64,000 nt of DNA, taken from the NCBI GenBank assembly GCA_963834875.1, contig CAWIDG010000027.1:490629-554628 (forward strand), given 5' to 3'. Below the pieces are notes generated by a model that ran no database searches, was not told the DNA's origin, and worked only from the letters and a program-made list of their open reading frames with translations. Shown piece by piece: positions 10,093 through 19,380 of this stretch (positions are counted from its first letter, which is position 1; each line of letters opens with the position of its first letter). The position numbers and the translations under genes were made by a program. This DNA is from DATAGF01 sp963834875. Lineage in GTDB: Bacteria > Actinomycetota > Thermoleophilia > Miltoncostaeales > Miltoncostaeaceae.

Positions 10093-10329
10093 TGGGGAGG
10101 CTCCTTCGATGGCGCTTCACTGTCGAGCGGCCGCCCCGAGGCGAGGCGGCCGCGAAACCCAGCGGAGCATACCGAAGCTCCAAGGCGTACAGCGGGCCTC
10201 GCCCATGGGCCGCTTGTCCCGGCGGCCGGCCCCGGCCGAAGGCGGTGCCGCCGGCAGCCGGCGGCCCCGGCTAGGGGCCGGAGGCGCGGCGCGCCGGGAC
10301 AGCGAGAGGCCCGGCGACGCAGGTGGTGG
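10093..10329. other. Intergenic region upstream of icd
   Basis: There is no gene in these 237 bases between the permease stop and the icd start. The part near icd must hold the icd-mdh promoter. Short GC-rich inverted pieces (for example GAGGCGAGGCGGCCGC around 10138) are present, but I see no convincing terminator with a U-tract and no recognised operator. Confidence 0.4.
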
Positions 10330-12117
10330 TCATAACGGCCACGCCAGCGGGATCATCACGAGCGACACGGCCACCATCACGATGACCAGCGGGAATCCCA
10401 GGCGCGCGAAGTCGCCGAAGCGGTAGCCGCCGATGCCGTAGACCATGGTGTTCGTCTGGTAGCCGATCGGGGTGAGGAACGAGGACGACGCCCCGATGGC
10501 CACGGCGAAGGCGAAGGGACGCGGGTCGAGCCCGGCCGAGGTGGCGGTCGCGAGCGCCACCGGGAACAGCAGCGCGGCGGCCGCGTTGTTGCTGATCATC
10601 TCCGTGACCACGATCGTCGCGAGGAGCACGCCGAACAGCAGGCCCACGTCGCCGAGGCCCCCGAACGGCTCGATCAGCGTGTCGGCGAGCGTGTCCGCCA
10701 GCCCGCTCACCTCGATGGCCTGGCCGAGGCCGAAGCTCGCGGCGATCACGACGATGACGTCGAGGTCCACCGAGTCGCGGGCCTCGGTCGGCGTGAGCAC
10801 CCGGAGCGCGACCACCGCGAAGGCCGCCAGGAGGGCCGCGGGCAGGATGTCGAGGACGCCGGTGCCCACGAGGGCCAGCAGCGCGACGATCACCAGGCCG
10901 ACGACGGGGGCCTTCTCCTCGCGCGGCGGGCCGTCGCCGCCGAGGGGCGCGATCAGCAGGAAGTCCCGCCGGTCGAGCGCCCGCGGGCGGAAGGCGGGCC
11001 CGGCGAGCACCAGCAGCACGTCGCCGGGGCGCAGGCGCACCTCGCCGAGCTTGCCCTCCACGCGCTCGTCGGCCCGGTGGATGGCGATGACCGCCCCGCC
11101 GTAGCGGCCGCGGAAGCCCGCCTCCCGGAGCGTGCTCCCGACCAGAGACGAGCCCGGCGCGATCACGGCCTCGTAGAGGCGCCGCTCGATCGCGGAGCCC
11201 ACGGTGGCGAAGTGGCGCTCCTGGACCGACACGAGCCCCCGCATCTGCTGCAGGTCGAGGATCCGCGTGACGTTGCCGGCGAAGGTCAGCCGGTCGCCGG
11301 CCGACAGGACCTCGTCCGGGCGCACCGAGGAGATCCGGTGGCCGTCGGGGCGCTCCACCTCCACCAGGTACACGCCCTGGAGGCTGCGCAGGCCACCCTC
11401 GGCGACGCTCCGCCCCGCGACCGCGCCGTCCGCGGTCACCTCCATCTCCACGGTGAACTCCCGCGCGTCCTCGTCGACGCTCTCGCTCGGGGCGCGGCGC
11501 GAGGGGAGCAGGAGCGGCGTGACCGCGAGCATCACGATCACCGAGATCACGGCGAGCGGCAGCCCGACGGCGCCGATCTCGAAGAGGCCCATCGGCTCCT
11601 GGCCGGCCTCCTCCATCAGGCCCGACACCACGAGGTTCGTCGAGGTGCCGATCAGCGTGATGGTGCCGCCGACCACGGCGGCGAAGCTCACCGGCATCAG
11701 GAAGCGCGAGGGCGAGCGGCCCGTGCGCCGGCACCACGACAGCACGGGCGGGATCGCCATGGCGACGATCGGCGTGTTGTTGAGGAACGCCGAGGCCGAG
11801 GCCGTGGGCACGACGATGCGGGCGAGGGTGCCGCGCTCGCCGGGCTCGCGGGCGTTGGAGCGCGAGGGGAGCCATGAGACGGCGAGCTCGAGCACGCGGC
11901 TGCGGCCGGCCGCCGCCGCGAGGACGTAGAGCGCCGCGACGGTCAGCGGCGCGGAGTTCGAGAAGCCCGAGAAGGCCTCGCCGGCGTCGACCACCCCCGC
12001 CACCAGCAGGATGACGAGCCCGCCCAGGATCGTGAGGGCCGGCGACAGGCGCTCGGCCACGAGGACGGCCAGGACGCCGAGGATGACGAGCAGGGTCAGG
12101 ACCTCGTCGAAGCTCAC
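10330..12117 (-). CDS. SLC13-type (DASS/ArsB-superfamily) permease with two RCK-C domains
   Basis: This 595-aa inner-membrane protein has about five membrane segments before residue 210 and a second set after residue 420. Between them lie two TrkA-C (RCK-C) cytosolic domains at about 225-310 and 315-390. The signature SASAFLNNTPIVAMAIP occurs near residue 110, and ITLIGTSTNLVVSG and SSFLTPIGYQTN are the paired Na+/substrate hairpins of this superfamily. Family members carry C4-dicarboxylates, sulfate or other anions. The TCA-cycle gene setting makes a dicarboxylate plausible, but the TrkA-C-containing subgroup is often linked to sulfate. GTG start; it diverges from sdhA. Confidence 0.88.
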   Translation of the reverse strand: MSFDEVLTLLVILGVLAVLVAERLSPALTILGGLVILLVAGVVDAGEAFSGFSNSAPLTVAALYVLAAAAGRSRVLELAVSWLPSRSNAREPGERGTLARIVVPTASASAFLNNTPIVAMAIPPVLSWCRRTGRSPSRFLMPVSFAAVVGGTITLIGTSTNLVVSGLMEEAGQEPMGLFEIGAVGLPLAVISVIVMLAVTPLLLPSRRAPSESVDEDAREFTVEMEVTADGAVAGRSVAEGGLRSLQGVYLVEVERPDGHRISSVRPDEVLSAGDRLTFAGNVTRILDLQQMRGLVSVQERHFATVGSAIERRLYEAVIAPGSSLVGSTLREAGFRGRYGGAVIAIHRADERVEGKLGEVRLRPGDVLLVLAGPAFRPRALDRRDFLLIAPLGGDGPPREEKAPVVGLVIVALLALVGTGVLDILPAALLAAFAVVALRVLTPTEARDSVDLDVIVVIAASFGLGQAIEVSGLADTLADTLIEPFGGLGDVGLLFGVLLATIVVTEMISNNAAAALLFPVALATATSAGLDPRPFAFAVAIGASSSFLTPIGYQTNTMVYGIGGYRFGDFARLGFPLVIVMVAVSLVMIPLAWPL

Positions 12118-12215
12118 GGGGCGGCATCATGCCGCCCGCGGAGGGGCGGATGTACCTGGGGAGCCGGGATGGGCGTCCGGTAGTCTTTGTCCGAGAGGGT
12201 CGTCGAGCCTGGGGG

Positions 12216-13920
12216 TTGCCGAGCGTGCTGAGCCATGACGTCGTGGTGGTGGGGGCCGGCCTCGCGGGGATGCGCGCCGCCATCGCCGCGCACGAGGCGG
12301 GCGCGGACGTCGCGCTCGTGACGAAGGTCCACCCCGTGCGCAGCCACTCCGGCGCGGCCCAGGGCGGCATCAACGCGGCGCTCGGCAACGAGACCGACGA
12401 CAGCCCGGACAACCACACCTTCGACACGGTCAAGGGCTCCGACTACCTCGGCGACCAGGACGCCATCGAGATCCTCTGCGAGATGGCGCCGCACGAGATC
12501 ATCCAGCTCGAGCACTGGGGCGCGGTCTTCAGCCGCCAGGAGAGCACGGGCAAGATCGCCCAGCGGCCGTTCGGCGGCGCCGGGTTCCCGCGGACCTGCT
12601 TCGCCGCGGACCTCACCGGCCTGGTGATCCTGCACACGCTCTACACGGTCTGCGTGAAGTACGAGATCCCGACCTACGAGGAGTGGTTCGTCACCGAGCT
12701 GGTGAAGGACTCGTACGGCGGCTGCTGCGGCGTGGTGGCCTACGACATGGTCCACGGCACCATCGAGACCGTCGGCGCGAAGGCGGTCGTGCTGGCGACC
12801 GGCGGCGCCGGGCGCGTGTACCGGCCCTCCACGAACTCCCACGCCTCGACCGGCGACGGGATGGGGCTCGCCCTCGCCGCCGGCGTGCCGCTGAAGGACA
12901 TGGAGTTCATGCAGTTCCACCCGACCACGCTCAACCCAACGGGCGTGCTCGTCACCGAGGGGGCCCGCGGCGAGGGCGGCTACCTGCTCAACAGCGAGGG
13001 CGAGCGCTTCATGAGCAAGTACGCGCCCAACAAGCTGGAGCTCGCCTCGCGCGACGTCGTCTCGCGCTCGGAGGCCACCGAGATCCTGGAGGGCCGGGGC
13101 ATCGACGGCTCCGTGCTGCTCGACCTGCGGCACCTCGGCCGCGAGAAGATCATGGAGCGCCTGCCGCAGATCCGCGAGCTGGCGATGGCCTTCGCCGGCG
13201 TCAACCCGATCGAGGCGCCGATCCCGATCCGGCCCGGCGCGCACTACCACATGGGCGGCGTCCACGTGGACTCCTGGGGCGCCGCGCCGCACATGCCCGG
13301 CCTGTTCGCCGCCGGCGAGTGCGCCTGCGTCTCGGTGCACGGCGCCAACCGCCTGGGCGGCAACTCGCTGCTCGAGGCGGTCGTGTACGGCGCCCGCACC
13401 GGCGCCGCCGCCGCGCGCTATTCCACCGACGTCTTCAACGGCCGCGTCCCCGAGGCCACCCCGGCCGCCGCCTCCGACTACGAGCGCCGCCTGCGGGCGC
13501 TGCTCGAGCGCCAGCGCGGACCGCGCCAGCACGAGATCCGCGACGAGCTGGCCGACACGATGCAGGAGAAGGTCGGCGTCTTCCGCACCGGCGACGACCT
13601 GCGCGAGGCGCAGGCGACCGTCGAGGCGCTGCGCGAGCGGTTCAAGGGCGTGATCGTCACGGACAAGGGGCGCACCTTCAACCAGTCCCTGGTCCACACG
13701 ATCGAGACCGGGTACCTGCTCGACCTCGCGCTCACCATGGTGACCGGGGCGGTGGAGCGCACCGAGAGCCGGGGCGCGCACTCGCGGCTCGACCACCCGG
13801 AGCGCGACGACGACAACTGGATGAAGCACACGCTGTCCTACCTCGAGGACGACGCGATCCGCCTGGACTACTCCGAGGTCACGATGACGACGTACGAGCC
13901 CCAGGTGCAGGTCCTACTGA
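12216..13920 (+). CDS. sdhA: Succinate dehydrogenase flavoprotein subunit, last codons out of frame
   Basis: This subunit oxidises succinate to fumarate on FAD. HDVVVVGAGLAG binds FAD, and the His of VRSHSGAAQGG (residue 44) is the usual covalent FAD site. Later come HPTTLNPTG, RGEGGYLLN with the catalytic Arg, HYHMGGV and ANRLGGNSLLEAVVYG. TTG 12216 and GTG 12225 are the plausible starts; conservation begins there. As sequenced, the frame runs on into the iron-sulfur subunit without a stop. Dropping one base near 13908 would give an ordinary end ...EPQVRSY followed by TGA 13918-13920, which overlaps the next ATG. Confidence 0.92.
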
Positions 13921-14867
13921 TGCCCACCACGACCCTCGACGTCTTCCGCTACCAGCCCGACACGTCGGACCAGCCGTACCGGCAGTCCTTCGAGCTCGAG
14001 CACACCGAGGACATCACGCTGCTCGACGCGATCCTGCGCCTGCAGAACGAGCAGGACGGCACGCTCGCGATCCGCTACTCCTGCCGCAGCTCGATCTGCG
14101 GCTCCTGCGCCTGCAAGGCCGACGGCAGGACCGTCCTGGCCTGCATGACCCAGGTGGAGGACGTCAAGCGGGAGTCCGGCGCCGGCACGATCGCGGTCAA
14201 CCCGATGGGCAACTTCGCGCCCCAGAAGGACCTGGTCGTCAACCTCGAGCCCTTCTGGGAGAAGTTCAGGTCGGTCAAGCCGTACCTCATCCCCGACGGC
14301 CCGCCCCCCGAGCGCGAGCGGATCGTGCCCAAGGAGGCGATGCAGAGGATCTACAAGGAGAGCAGGTGCATCCTCTGCGCCGCCTGCTACTCGGAGTGCA
14401 ACTCGTTCACGGCCGACCCCGAGTTCGTGGGCCCGGCGGCGTTCGCGTGGGGCTACCGCTTCGCCGGCGACGTCCGCGACGGCCAGCGCAAGCAGCGCGC
14501 CAAGCTCTACTCGGGCGACCACGGCGTCTGGGACTGCACCCGCTGCATGTACTGCAACGAGCGCTGCCCCAAGGGCGTGGACCCGCGCGACGCGATCGAG
14601 AAGCTGGGCGGCGTGGCGTTCGCCGAGGGCGTCACCCGCGACAAGGGCGCGCGCCACGCCAAGGCGTTCCTGATCTCGATGCGCACGGGCGGCAAGCTCA
14701 ACGAGACGCTGCTCGTGCCGTTCACCGACCCGATCGGCGCCCCGCTCGACACGCCCTTCGCCCTGCGGATGATCCGTCACGGCAAGGCGCCGTCGCCGAT
14801 CCCCCACCGCATCAAGAAGCTGAACGAGGTCAAGGCCCTGATGAAGAACGTCAAGGAGACGATCTGA
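13920..14867 (+). CDS. sdhB: Succinate dehydrogenase iron-sulfur subunit
   Basis: ATG 13920 shares its A with the out-of-frame TGA of sdhA, a typical coupled junction. The plant-type [2Fe-2S] ligands lie in CRSSICGSCACKADG...LAC near residues 60-80. The two remaining clusters are bound by CILCAACYSEC near residue 155 and CTRCMYCNERCPKG near residue 215. At 315 aa it is longer than the usual 230-260, with a C-terminal extension rich in basic residues. It carries electrons from SdhA FAD towards quinone or towards the HdrB-like partner encoded immediately downstream through another TGATG overlap. Confidence 0.92.
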   Translation: MPTTTLDVFRYQPDTSDQPYRQSFELEHTEDITLLDAILRLQNEQDGTLAIRYSCRSSICGSCACKADGRTVLACMTQVEDVKRESGAGTIAVNPMGNFAPQKDLVVNLEPFWEKFRSVKPYLIPDGPPPERERIVPKEAMQRIYKESRCILCAACYSECNSFTADPEFVGPAAFAWGYRFAGDVRDGQRKQRAKLYSGDHGVWDCTRCMYCNERCPKGVDPRDAIEKLGGVAFAEGVTRDKGARHAKAFLISMRTGGKLNETLLVPFTDPIGAPLDTPFALRMIRHGKAPSPIPHRIKKLNEVKALMKNVKETI

Positions 14868-15824
14868 TGGCGACGGCCGTGGAGAACGGGCAGGCGCTCG
14901 AGGATCCGACCGGCCTCGCGCCCGACCCTCAGGGCCGGCGGCGTGCGCCAGTTCGCCTACTACCCGGGGTGCATCGCCGAGTTCAGCTCGAAGGAGCTCG
15001 ACAAGACGACCCAGGCGCTCGCGCCGATGCTCGACATCGAGCTGCTGCCGCTGCCCGCGGCCACGTGCTGCGGCGCCGGCGACATCGCCGAGGCCAAGCC
15101 GAACCTGTACCTCACCCTCAACATCCGCATCCTCTCCCAGGCCGAGGAGATGGGCGTCAACGTGCTCACCATCTGCAACGTCTGCACCCTCAACCTGCGG
15201 CGGGCCAACAAGATGGTCAAGGACGACCCGCGCCTGCTGGAGCGGGTCAACGAGGAGCTGGTCAAGGCCGGCGCCCGCCCCTACGAGGGCACCAAGGAGG
15301 TCACCCACCTGCTCTGGTACCTCGCCACCGAGGAGGGGCTGTCGCTGCTCGAGAGGCAGGGCCCGCGGGGGCTGAACGGCCTGCGGGTCGCGCCCTACTA
15401 CGGCTGCCAGCTGCTGCGGCCGTCGTCGGTGATGGGCTTCGAGGACCCCGACCGGCCGCAGTCGCTCGAGCGCCTGATCGTCGCGCTGGGCGGGGAGGTC
15501 GCCGACTACGAGGCGAAGTCGAAGTGCTGCGGGTTCCCGATCATCCTGGCGCGCACCGAGGTCGCGCTGAAGGAGTCCCACGTGGCGCTGTCGCAGTCGC
15601 GGGACGCCGGCGCGGACTGCATGGTCACGCCGTGCCCGCTGTGCCACCTCGCCATGGACGCCTACCAGCGCAAGGCCGAGGCGGCCAACGCGACCGAGTA
15701 CAACATGCCGGTGCTGCACCTGCCGCAGCTCATCGGCCTGGCGCTCGGGATCGACCTCGAGATCATGGACTTCAAGCGCCACCTGGTCCCGGTCGACCGG
15801 GTGCTCGCGACCGTCGGGGTGTAA
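14867..15824 (+). CDS. HdrB-like CCG-domain subunit of a type-E-like succinate dehydrogenase (SdhE), one frame change
   Basis: The protein has two CCG domains as in heterodisulfide reductase subunit B: YYPGC...CCGAGDI...CNVC, then PYYGCQ...CCGFPI...CPLC near residues 165-245. Each such domain binds a noncubane iron-sulfur cluster. ATG 14867 overlaps the sdhB stop and reads MATAVENGQ... for about 24 codons. A one-base change near 14938 then joins it to VRQFAYYPGC; GTG 14943 is the start if no indel exists. In type-E complexes this subunit replaces the haem-bearing membrane anchor. No cytochrome b subunit is encoded nearby. Confidence 0.85.
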
Positions 15825-15885
15825 GCTCAGGCCAAGGAGCTTTTCGGCGGCCAGCCCCGGCGGTCAGCCGGTGCCGCCGTCTGCA

Positions 15886-15982
15886 CGGGCCGGCGGGTCG
15901 GCGCCGACGCGCAGGCGTCGGCGACGGCCGGCCCGTGCTTGTCGCAGGCCGCCCCGGAGGGTCTACCCCCTCCGGGGCGGCC
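15886..15982. terminator. Paired inverted repeats forming a bidirectional terminator region
   Basis: After the sdhE stop there is a long imperfect stem (GGGCCGGC...GCCGGCCC, with inner GCCGACGC/GCGTCGGC, about 15886-15937). A near-perfect 15-bp stem follows, with arms 15947-15961 (GGCCGCCCCGGAGGG) and 15968-15982 and a 6-base loop. The second stem covers the last codons of the convergent minus-strand gene. There is no U-tract, as is common in very GC-rich actinobacterial terminators. Confidence 0.65.
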
Positions 15983-17297
15983 GCCCGCGGTCGCCGGCGA
16001 GCTCCGGGTGCCAGCGGGCGAAGTGCTCGTGGTGCTGGTCGGTGAGGGCGCCCGGCGGGTAGTACCGCTCGTAGAAGTCGGGGTCGGCGTGCTGGGCCTG
16101 GACCGTCAGCCGCTGGTACATGGGGTCGATGTAGAGCGGAAAGCGCCCGTAGGTCCCGTGGACGTAGCGGCAGTAGTCCTTGACCAGATCGACGGTGTCG
16201 TCGTGCGGGCGCGGGACCGCCGACACGACCCGGTCGGGCTCCCGGTAGGGCTTCGGCACGTCGTCCTCGAACGCGGCCCACTTGACCGTCATGAAGGCGT
16301 TGACGGCCTCGTCCATGTCGGCGTAGTACGGGGGCACGAAGGCCTCGAAGTGCCCGTCTCGGCCCACCGGGTAGGACGGCCCGGAGGCCGCCTCCGCGAA
16401 GCGGAACCCGAGCCCCGGGACGTCGCCCCCGCCCATGACGAAGCGGGCGATGTAGCCGGTGAAGGTCCAGCCGCCAAGGCCGAGGGCCTGGAGGGCGAGG
16501 TTGATGTTCTGGCAGATGAACGCCTGCTCGACCACCAGCATCGAGAGCACCCGCTGCTCGAGCTCGACGACCCCCATCCTCCGGGCGGGGTCGAGGCGGC
16601 CGGCGTCCAGCGCCGCCTGGAGGCCGGCGGAGGCGCCCCCCGCCTGCTCGTCCACGATCGAGAAGCCGTAGCTGCGCGACAGGTAGATGAAGAGGAGGTT
16701 GATGTACTCCAGGGTGGTGTTGGTGACGGGGATGAAGAGGGTCGTCCCGGGCTGGTTGGCGTTCCACTGGTTGAACGTGAACAGGCCCGGCAGCGTCGTG
16801 GGGAGCGGCGCGCGGCCCGGCTGCAGCTCCACCTTGGCGCGGCGGTACAGCTCGAGCAGCCACTCGACCTGCGCCTCCTGCGGCTTTCCGGACAGCGTCG
16901 CGATCTCGCCCGGGTCGGGCACCACCCCGAACATGTCGAGCATGTAGGTGCCGTCGTCGTTGGTGAAGAAGAGCTCGGTGCCGTGGCTCGAGCACGAGCT
17001 CGGCCACGTGCGGGTCGTCCACTGCACGAGCGTGCTCATGCCCTGGGCCGGGTCGAGGTCGGCCAGGTTCAGGCCCGTGAGGCCGGTGCCGGCGGTGCAG
17101 AGCAGCGCCTCCTCCAGCTCGGAGAGCGGCACGGGCTCGTATGGGCTGGAGTAGGTGAGGACGTCCGAGTCGACCGACATACCGAGCCCGACGCGCCGGC
17201 TCTTGCGGTCGAAGACGGTCTGGAAGAAGGGGTACGCGAGGGCGTCGTCGAGGCCGGGCGGCGCGTGCCCGCCGACGGGGGTGCGCTGAGTGCTCAT
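15963..17297 (-). CDS. Uncharacterised 444-aa protein, possible nitroreductase-fold
   Basis: I do not recognise this gene securely. An N-terminal FDRKSRRVGLGMS and a central VEQAFICQNINLALQALGLGGW resemble the FMN-binding Arg motif and the helix-plus-GLG turn of nitroreductase-fold proteins. Between them lie EALLCTAGTGLTG and aromatic-rich segments. The C-terminal third is rich in Tyr, His and Pro (YYADMDEAVNAFMT, DPDFYERYYPPG). There is no signal peptide or membrane span. It has its own promoter region (95-bp gap to the redoxin gene) and converges on sdhE. Codon use is like its neighbours, so it is a real gene. Confidence 0.6.
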   Translation of the reverse strand: MSTQRTPVGGHAPPGLDDALAYPFFQTVFDRKSRRVGLGMSVDSDVLTYSSPYEPVPLSELEEALLCTAGTGLTGLNLADLDPAQGMSTLVQWTTRTWPSSCSSHGTELFFTNDDGTYMLDMFGVVPDPGEIATLSGKPQEAQVEWLLELYRRAKVELQPGRAPLPTTLPGLFTFNQWNANQPGTTLFIPVTNTTLEYINLLFIYLSRSYGFSIVDEQAGGASAGLQAALDAGRLDPARRMGVVELEQRVLSMLVVEQAFICQNINLALQALGLGGWTFTGYIARFVMGGGDVPGLGFRFAEAASGPSYPVGRDGHFEAFVPPYYADMDEAVNAFMTVKWAAFEDDVPKPYREPDRVVSAVPRPHDDTVDLVKDYCRYVHGTYGRFPLYIDPMYQRLTVQAQHADPDFYERYYPPGALTDQHHEHFARWHPELAGDRGRPPRRG

Positions 17298-17392
17298 GCG
17301 GCCGATGCTATGCAGCGCCGCCGGCGCGGTACACCGGCGCGCCCGCGGATCCGCGATACGGGTTCCCCGCAGCCGCGCGGTACTCTCGGGGG

Positions 17393-17704
17393 GTGGTCCT
17401 CTACGACGCGCCCGACTGCTGGAAGTGCCTCGAGGTGAAGGAGGCCCTCGATGCCCTCGGCCTGGACTACGAGGCCATCACCGTGCGCGGCGATCCGGCG
17501 GCGCGCGCCGCCCTGGTCTCCGCGCAGGGCGAGCCGCCCCAGGTGCCGATGCTCGTCGACGGCGACCTGGCGGTCTGGGACCGGCGGCGCATCCTGGCCT
17601 ACCTCGCCCAGACCTACGGCGGTCGGCGCGACGGGGTCCCGTTCCGCGAGCTCCCCTCGTACGCGGGCGGGGTCTGCCGCGTCGATGCGGAGGGCTGCGG
17701 ATGA
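17393..17704 (+). CDS. Glutaredoxin-like / GST N-terminal domain protein
   Basis: This 103-aa thioredoxin-fold protein starts at GTG 17393 with VLYDAPDCWKCLEVKEALD, placing a CxxC redox pair near residues 9-12. A cis-Pro segment QVPMLVD and a GST-like DRRRILAYL helix follow. It probably acts as a dithiol redoxin; the partner is unknown. Its stop TGA overlaps the ATG of the next gene, so the two are translationally coupled. Confidence 0.8.
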   Translation: MVLYDAPDCWKCLEVKEALDALGLDYEAITVRGDPAARAALVSAQGEPPQVPMLVDGDLAVWDRRRILAYLAQTYGGRRDGVPFRELPSYAGGVCRVDAEGCG

Positions 17705-18315
17705 CGGCCGTCTCGGCGCTGACGGGCGCCTCGCGCGGCGGCCTCCCGCGCCCGTGCGTGAGCTGCGTGTTCTGGCAGCACGACCGCATCGTGACCGACG
17801 AGCGCCGCAAGGAGGCCTGGGCCGAGGGGTTCGAGCGCCGCCACGGCGCGTTCGGCCGCGTGCTGCACGATGGGGCGCGCTTCCAGGGGATGATCCAGTA
17901 CGGGCCCGCGGGCGCCTTCCCCCGCGCGCTCGGCCTGCCCGCCGGCCCGCCCGGCCGGGATGCGGCGCTCGTGACCTGCACCTTCCTCGAGGGCCGCGAC
18001 CCGGCGGGCGCGTGCGAGCGGCTGATGCTCGAGGCCCTGGCCGACCTCAAGGCCCGCGGGTTCCCCGCCGTCGAGGCGTTCTCCCTGCGGTATCCCGAGG
18101 AGGTCGACCCGCGTGACCGCTTCCTCGGTCATCACACCCTCTTCGACCGCGACTTCCTCGAGGGCCTGGGGTTCGTACCGGTGCGCACCCACGGACAGGT
18201 TGCGCTGATGCGCCTGACCCTCGGCGGCCTCGCGCCCGGCCCCGGGCTCGTCGAGCGCGCCCGCAGCACGGTCGCGCGCGCCATCCCCCCGTCCGGTCAA
18301 CCGGCCCCCGCCTGA
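17701..18315 (+). CDS. GNAT-like N-acetyltransferase with N-terminal CxxC
   Basis: This 204-aa protein starts at an ATG overlapping the redoxin stop. The CVSCVFWQ motif near residue 20 is seen in a group of actinobacterial GNAT-like proteins. The central QYGPAGAFPRALGLPAG and the acetyl-CoA-type LMLEALADLKARGFPAVEAFS helix-strand suggest the acetyltransferase fold. HHTLFDRDFLEGLGFVPVRTHG forms the usual GNAT C-terminus. Substrate is unknown. The neighbouring redoxin and the CxxC pair suggest a redox or metal-linked function, which is inference. Confidence 0.65.
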   Translation: MTAVSALTGASRGGLPRPCVSCVFWQHDRIVTDERRKEAWAEGFERRHGAFGRVLHDGARFQGMIQYGPAGAFPRALGLPAGPPGRDAALVTCTFLEGRDPAGACERLMLEALADLKARGFPAVEAFSLRYPEEVDPRDRFLGHHTLFDRDFLEGLGFVPVRTHGQVALMRLTLGGLAPGPGLVERARSTVARAIPPSGQPAPA

Positions 18316-18317
18316 CG

Positions 18318-19380
18318 GTGGCGGCGCGCGGCGCTCGGACGGCCTGGGCCGCCTCGCTCGCCGCGCTGTCGCTCGCGGCCGCGGCGCCCCCGGCCGGCGC
18401 GGCCGACCCCGCCGCCGGCGCGCTGTCGGCCCGCGACGCCTACGCCAGCCCACGGGCGCTCGGCCCCCTCGCGCCGGCCGCCGAGGCCCAGCTGCAGGAG
18501 GCGGCCGACCGGCTCGCCGAGCGGGGGCAGCCGGTGAAGCTCGCGATCGTCGCCGGTCCCGCCGGGGCGCCCTCGATGCGGGTCTACGCCCGTCGCCTTG
18601 CGGACGAGGTCGCCGGCGAGGAGGAGACGCTGGTGGTCACCGCTCCCGGGCGGGCCGTCATCGCCGTGGGGCCGCGGCCCCCGGCCGAGATCACCCGCCG
18701 CCTGCGCGCCGAGCGGGTCGGCACGATCGCCGAGCCCGTCGAGCGCGTGGTCCGCGCCGCCGAGGCGGCCGTCCCCGCGCCGCCGGACGACGAGGGCTCG
18801 GGCACGCGCGCGGTGCTGATCCTGCTGGGGCTCGCCGCCCTCGGCGCCGCGTGGGCGGTGGCCTGGGGAGCGCGCCGCCAAGGCCGCGCCGAGCGAGAGC
18901 GGATGCTCGAGGCCCGCGCCGCGGCCGCCGTGCGGCTCGACGCGGTGGCGGCGCGCGCGGGGGCCCTGCTGGGGCGCCCGGAGCTGCCGGCGGCCGCGCG
19001 CGCCGAGGCCGAGCGCGCCATGGCGGCCCACGACGAGGCGGCCGCCGGCGCTGCGGGCCGCCCGCAACGTGGCCGACGTCGAGCGCGTCGCTCCTGGGGT
19101 GCGGGACGCGGCCGCCGCGCTGTCCCGGGCGGGCGCCGCGGCCGGGGACGAGCGGGCCGCCGACGACCCGTTCGCCGGGCTCTGCGCCGCCGACCCGGCA
19201 CATGGCCCCGCGGTCGCCGAGGCCCGCATCGACGGCCGAGCCGAGCCCGCCGAGGTGTGCGCGGCCTGCGCCGAGGAGGCCGCGGCGGGCCGGCCCCCAC
19301 GACCCCGCCTCGTGCCGATCGGCGGCCGGCCGGCCCCCTTCACGGAGATCGACACTCGACCCTCCCCCGACACCCCATGA
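18318..19380 (+). CDS. Secreted, membrane-anchored TPM-like domain protein, one frame change
   Basis: The GTG start follows the previous stop by two bases. A signal peptide (LAALSLAAAAPPAGAA) leads to a TPM-like domain with AEAQLQEAADRLAERGQPVKLAIVAGPAG and a transmembrane helix near residue 160 (VLILLGLAALGAAWAVAWGAR). The cytosolic part is a helical Ala/Arg-rich segment. Near 19055 the frame moves from 3 to 1, continuing with ARNVADVERVAPGVRDAAAAL and a small CAACAEEA motif to TGA 19378-19380. It is a shorter paralogue of the gene at 54137, lacking that protein's Gly-rich tail. Confidence 0.65.

Noticed and set aside
10271..12433. 720-residue minus-strand frame over the permease
   Set aside because: It is offset from the permease frame and only reproduces GC-rich low-complexity residues.
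13900..13925. Programmed ribosomal frameshift as the reason for the SdhA-SdhB read-through
   Set aside because: There is no slippery heptamer or downstream pseudoknot, and about nineteen other genes show similar breaks.
12683..16045. A 1,120-residue plus-strand frame across the sdh genes
   Set aside because: It is frame shadow of sdhA/B. Only a short stretch from 14867 (MATAVENGQ) is meaningful, as the SdhE N-terminus.
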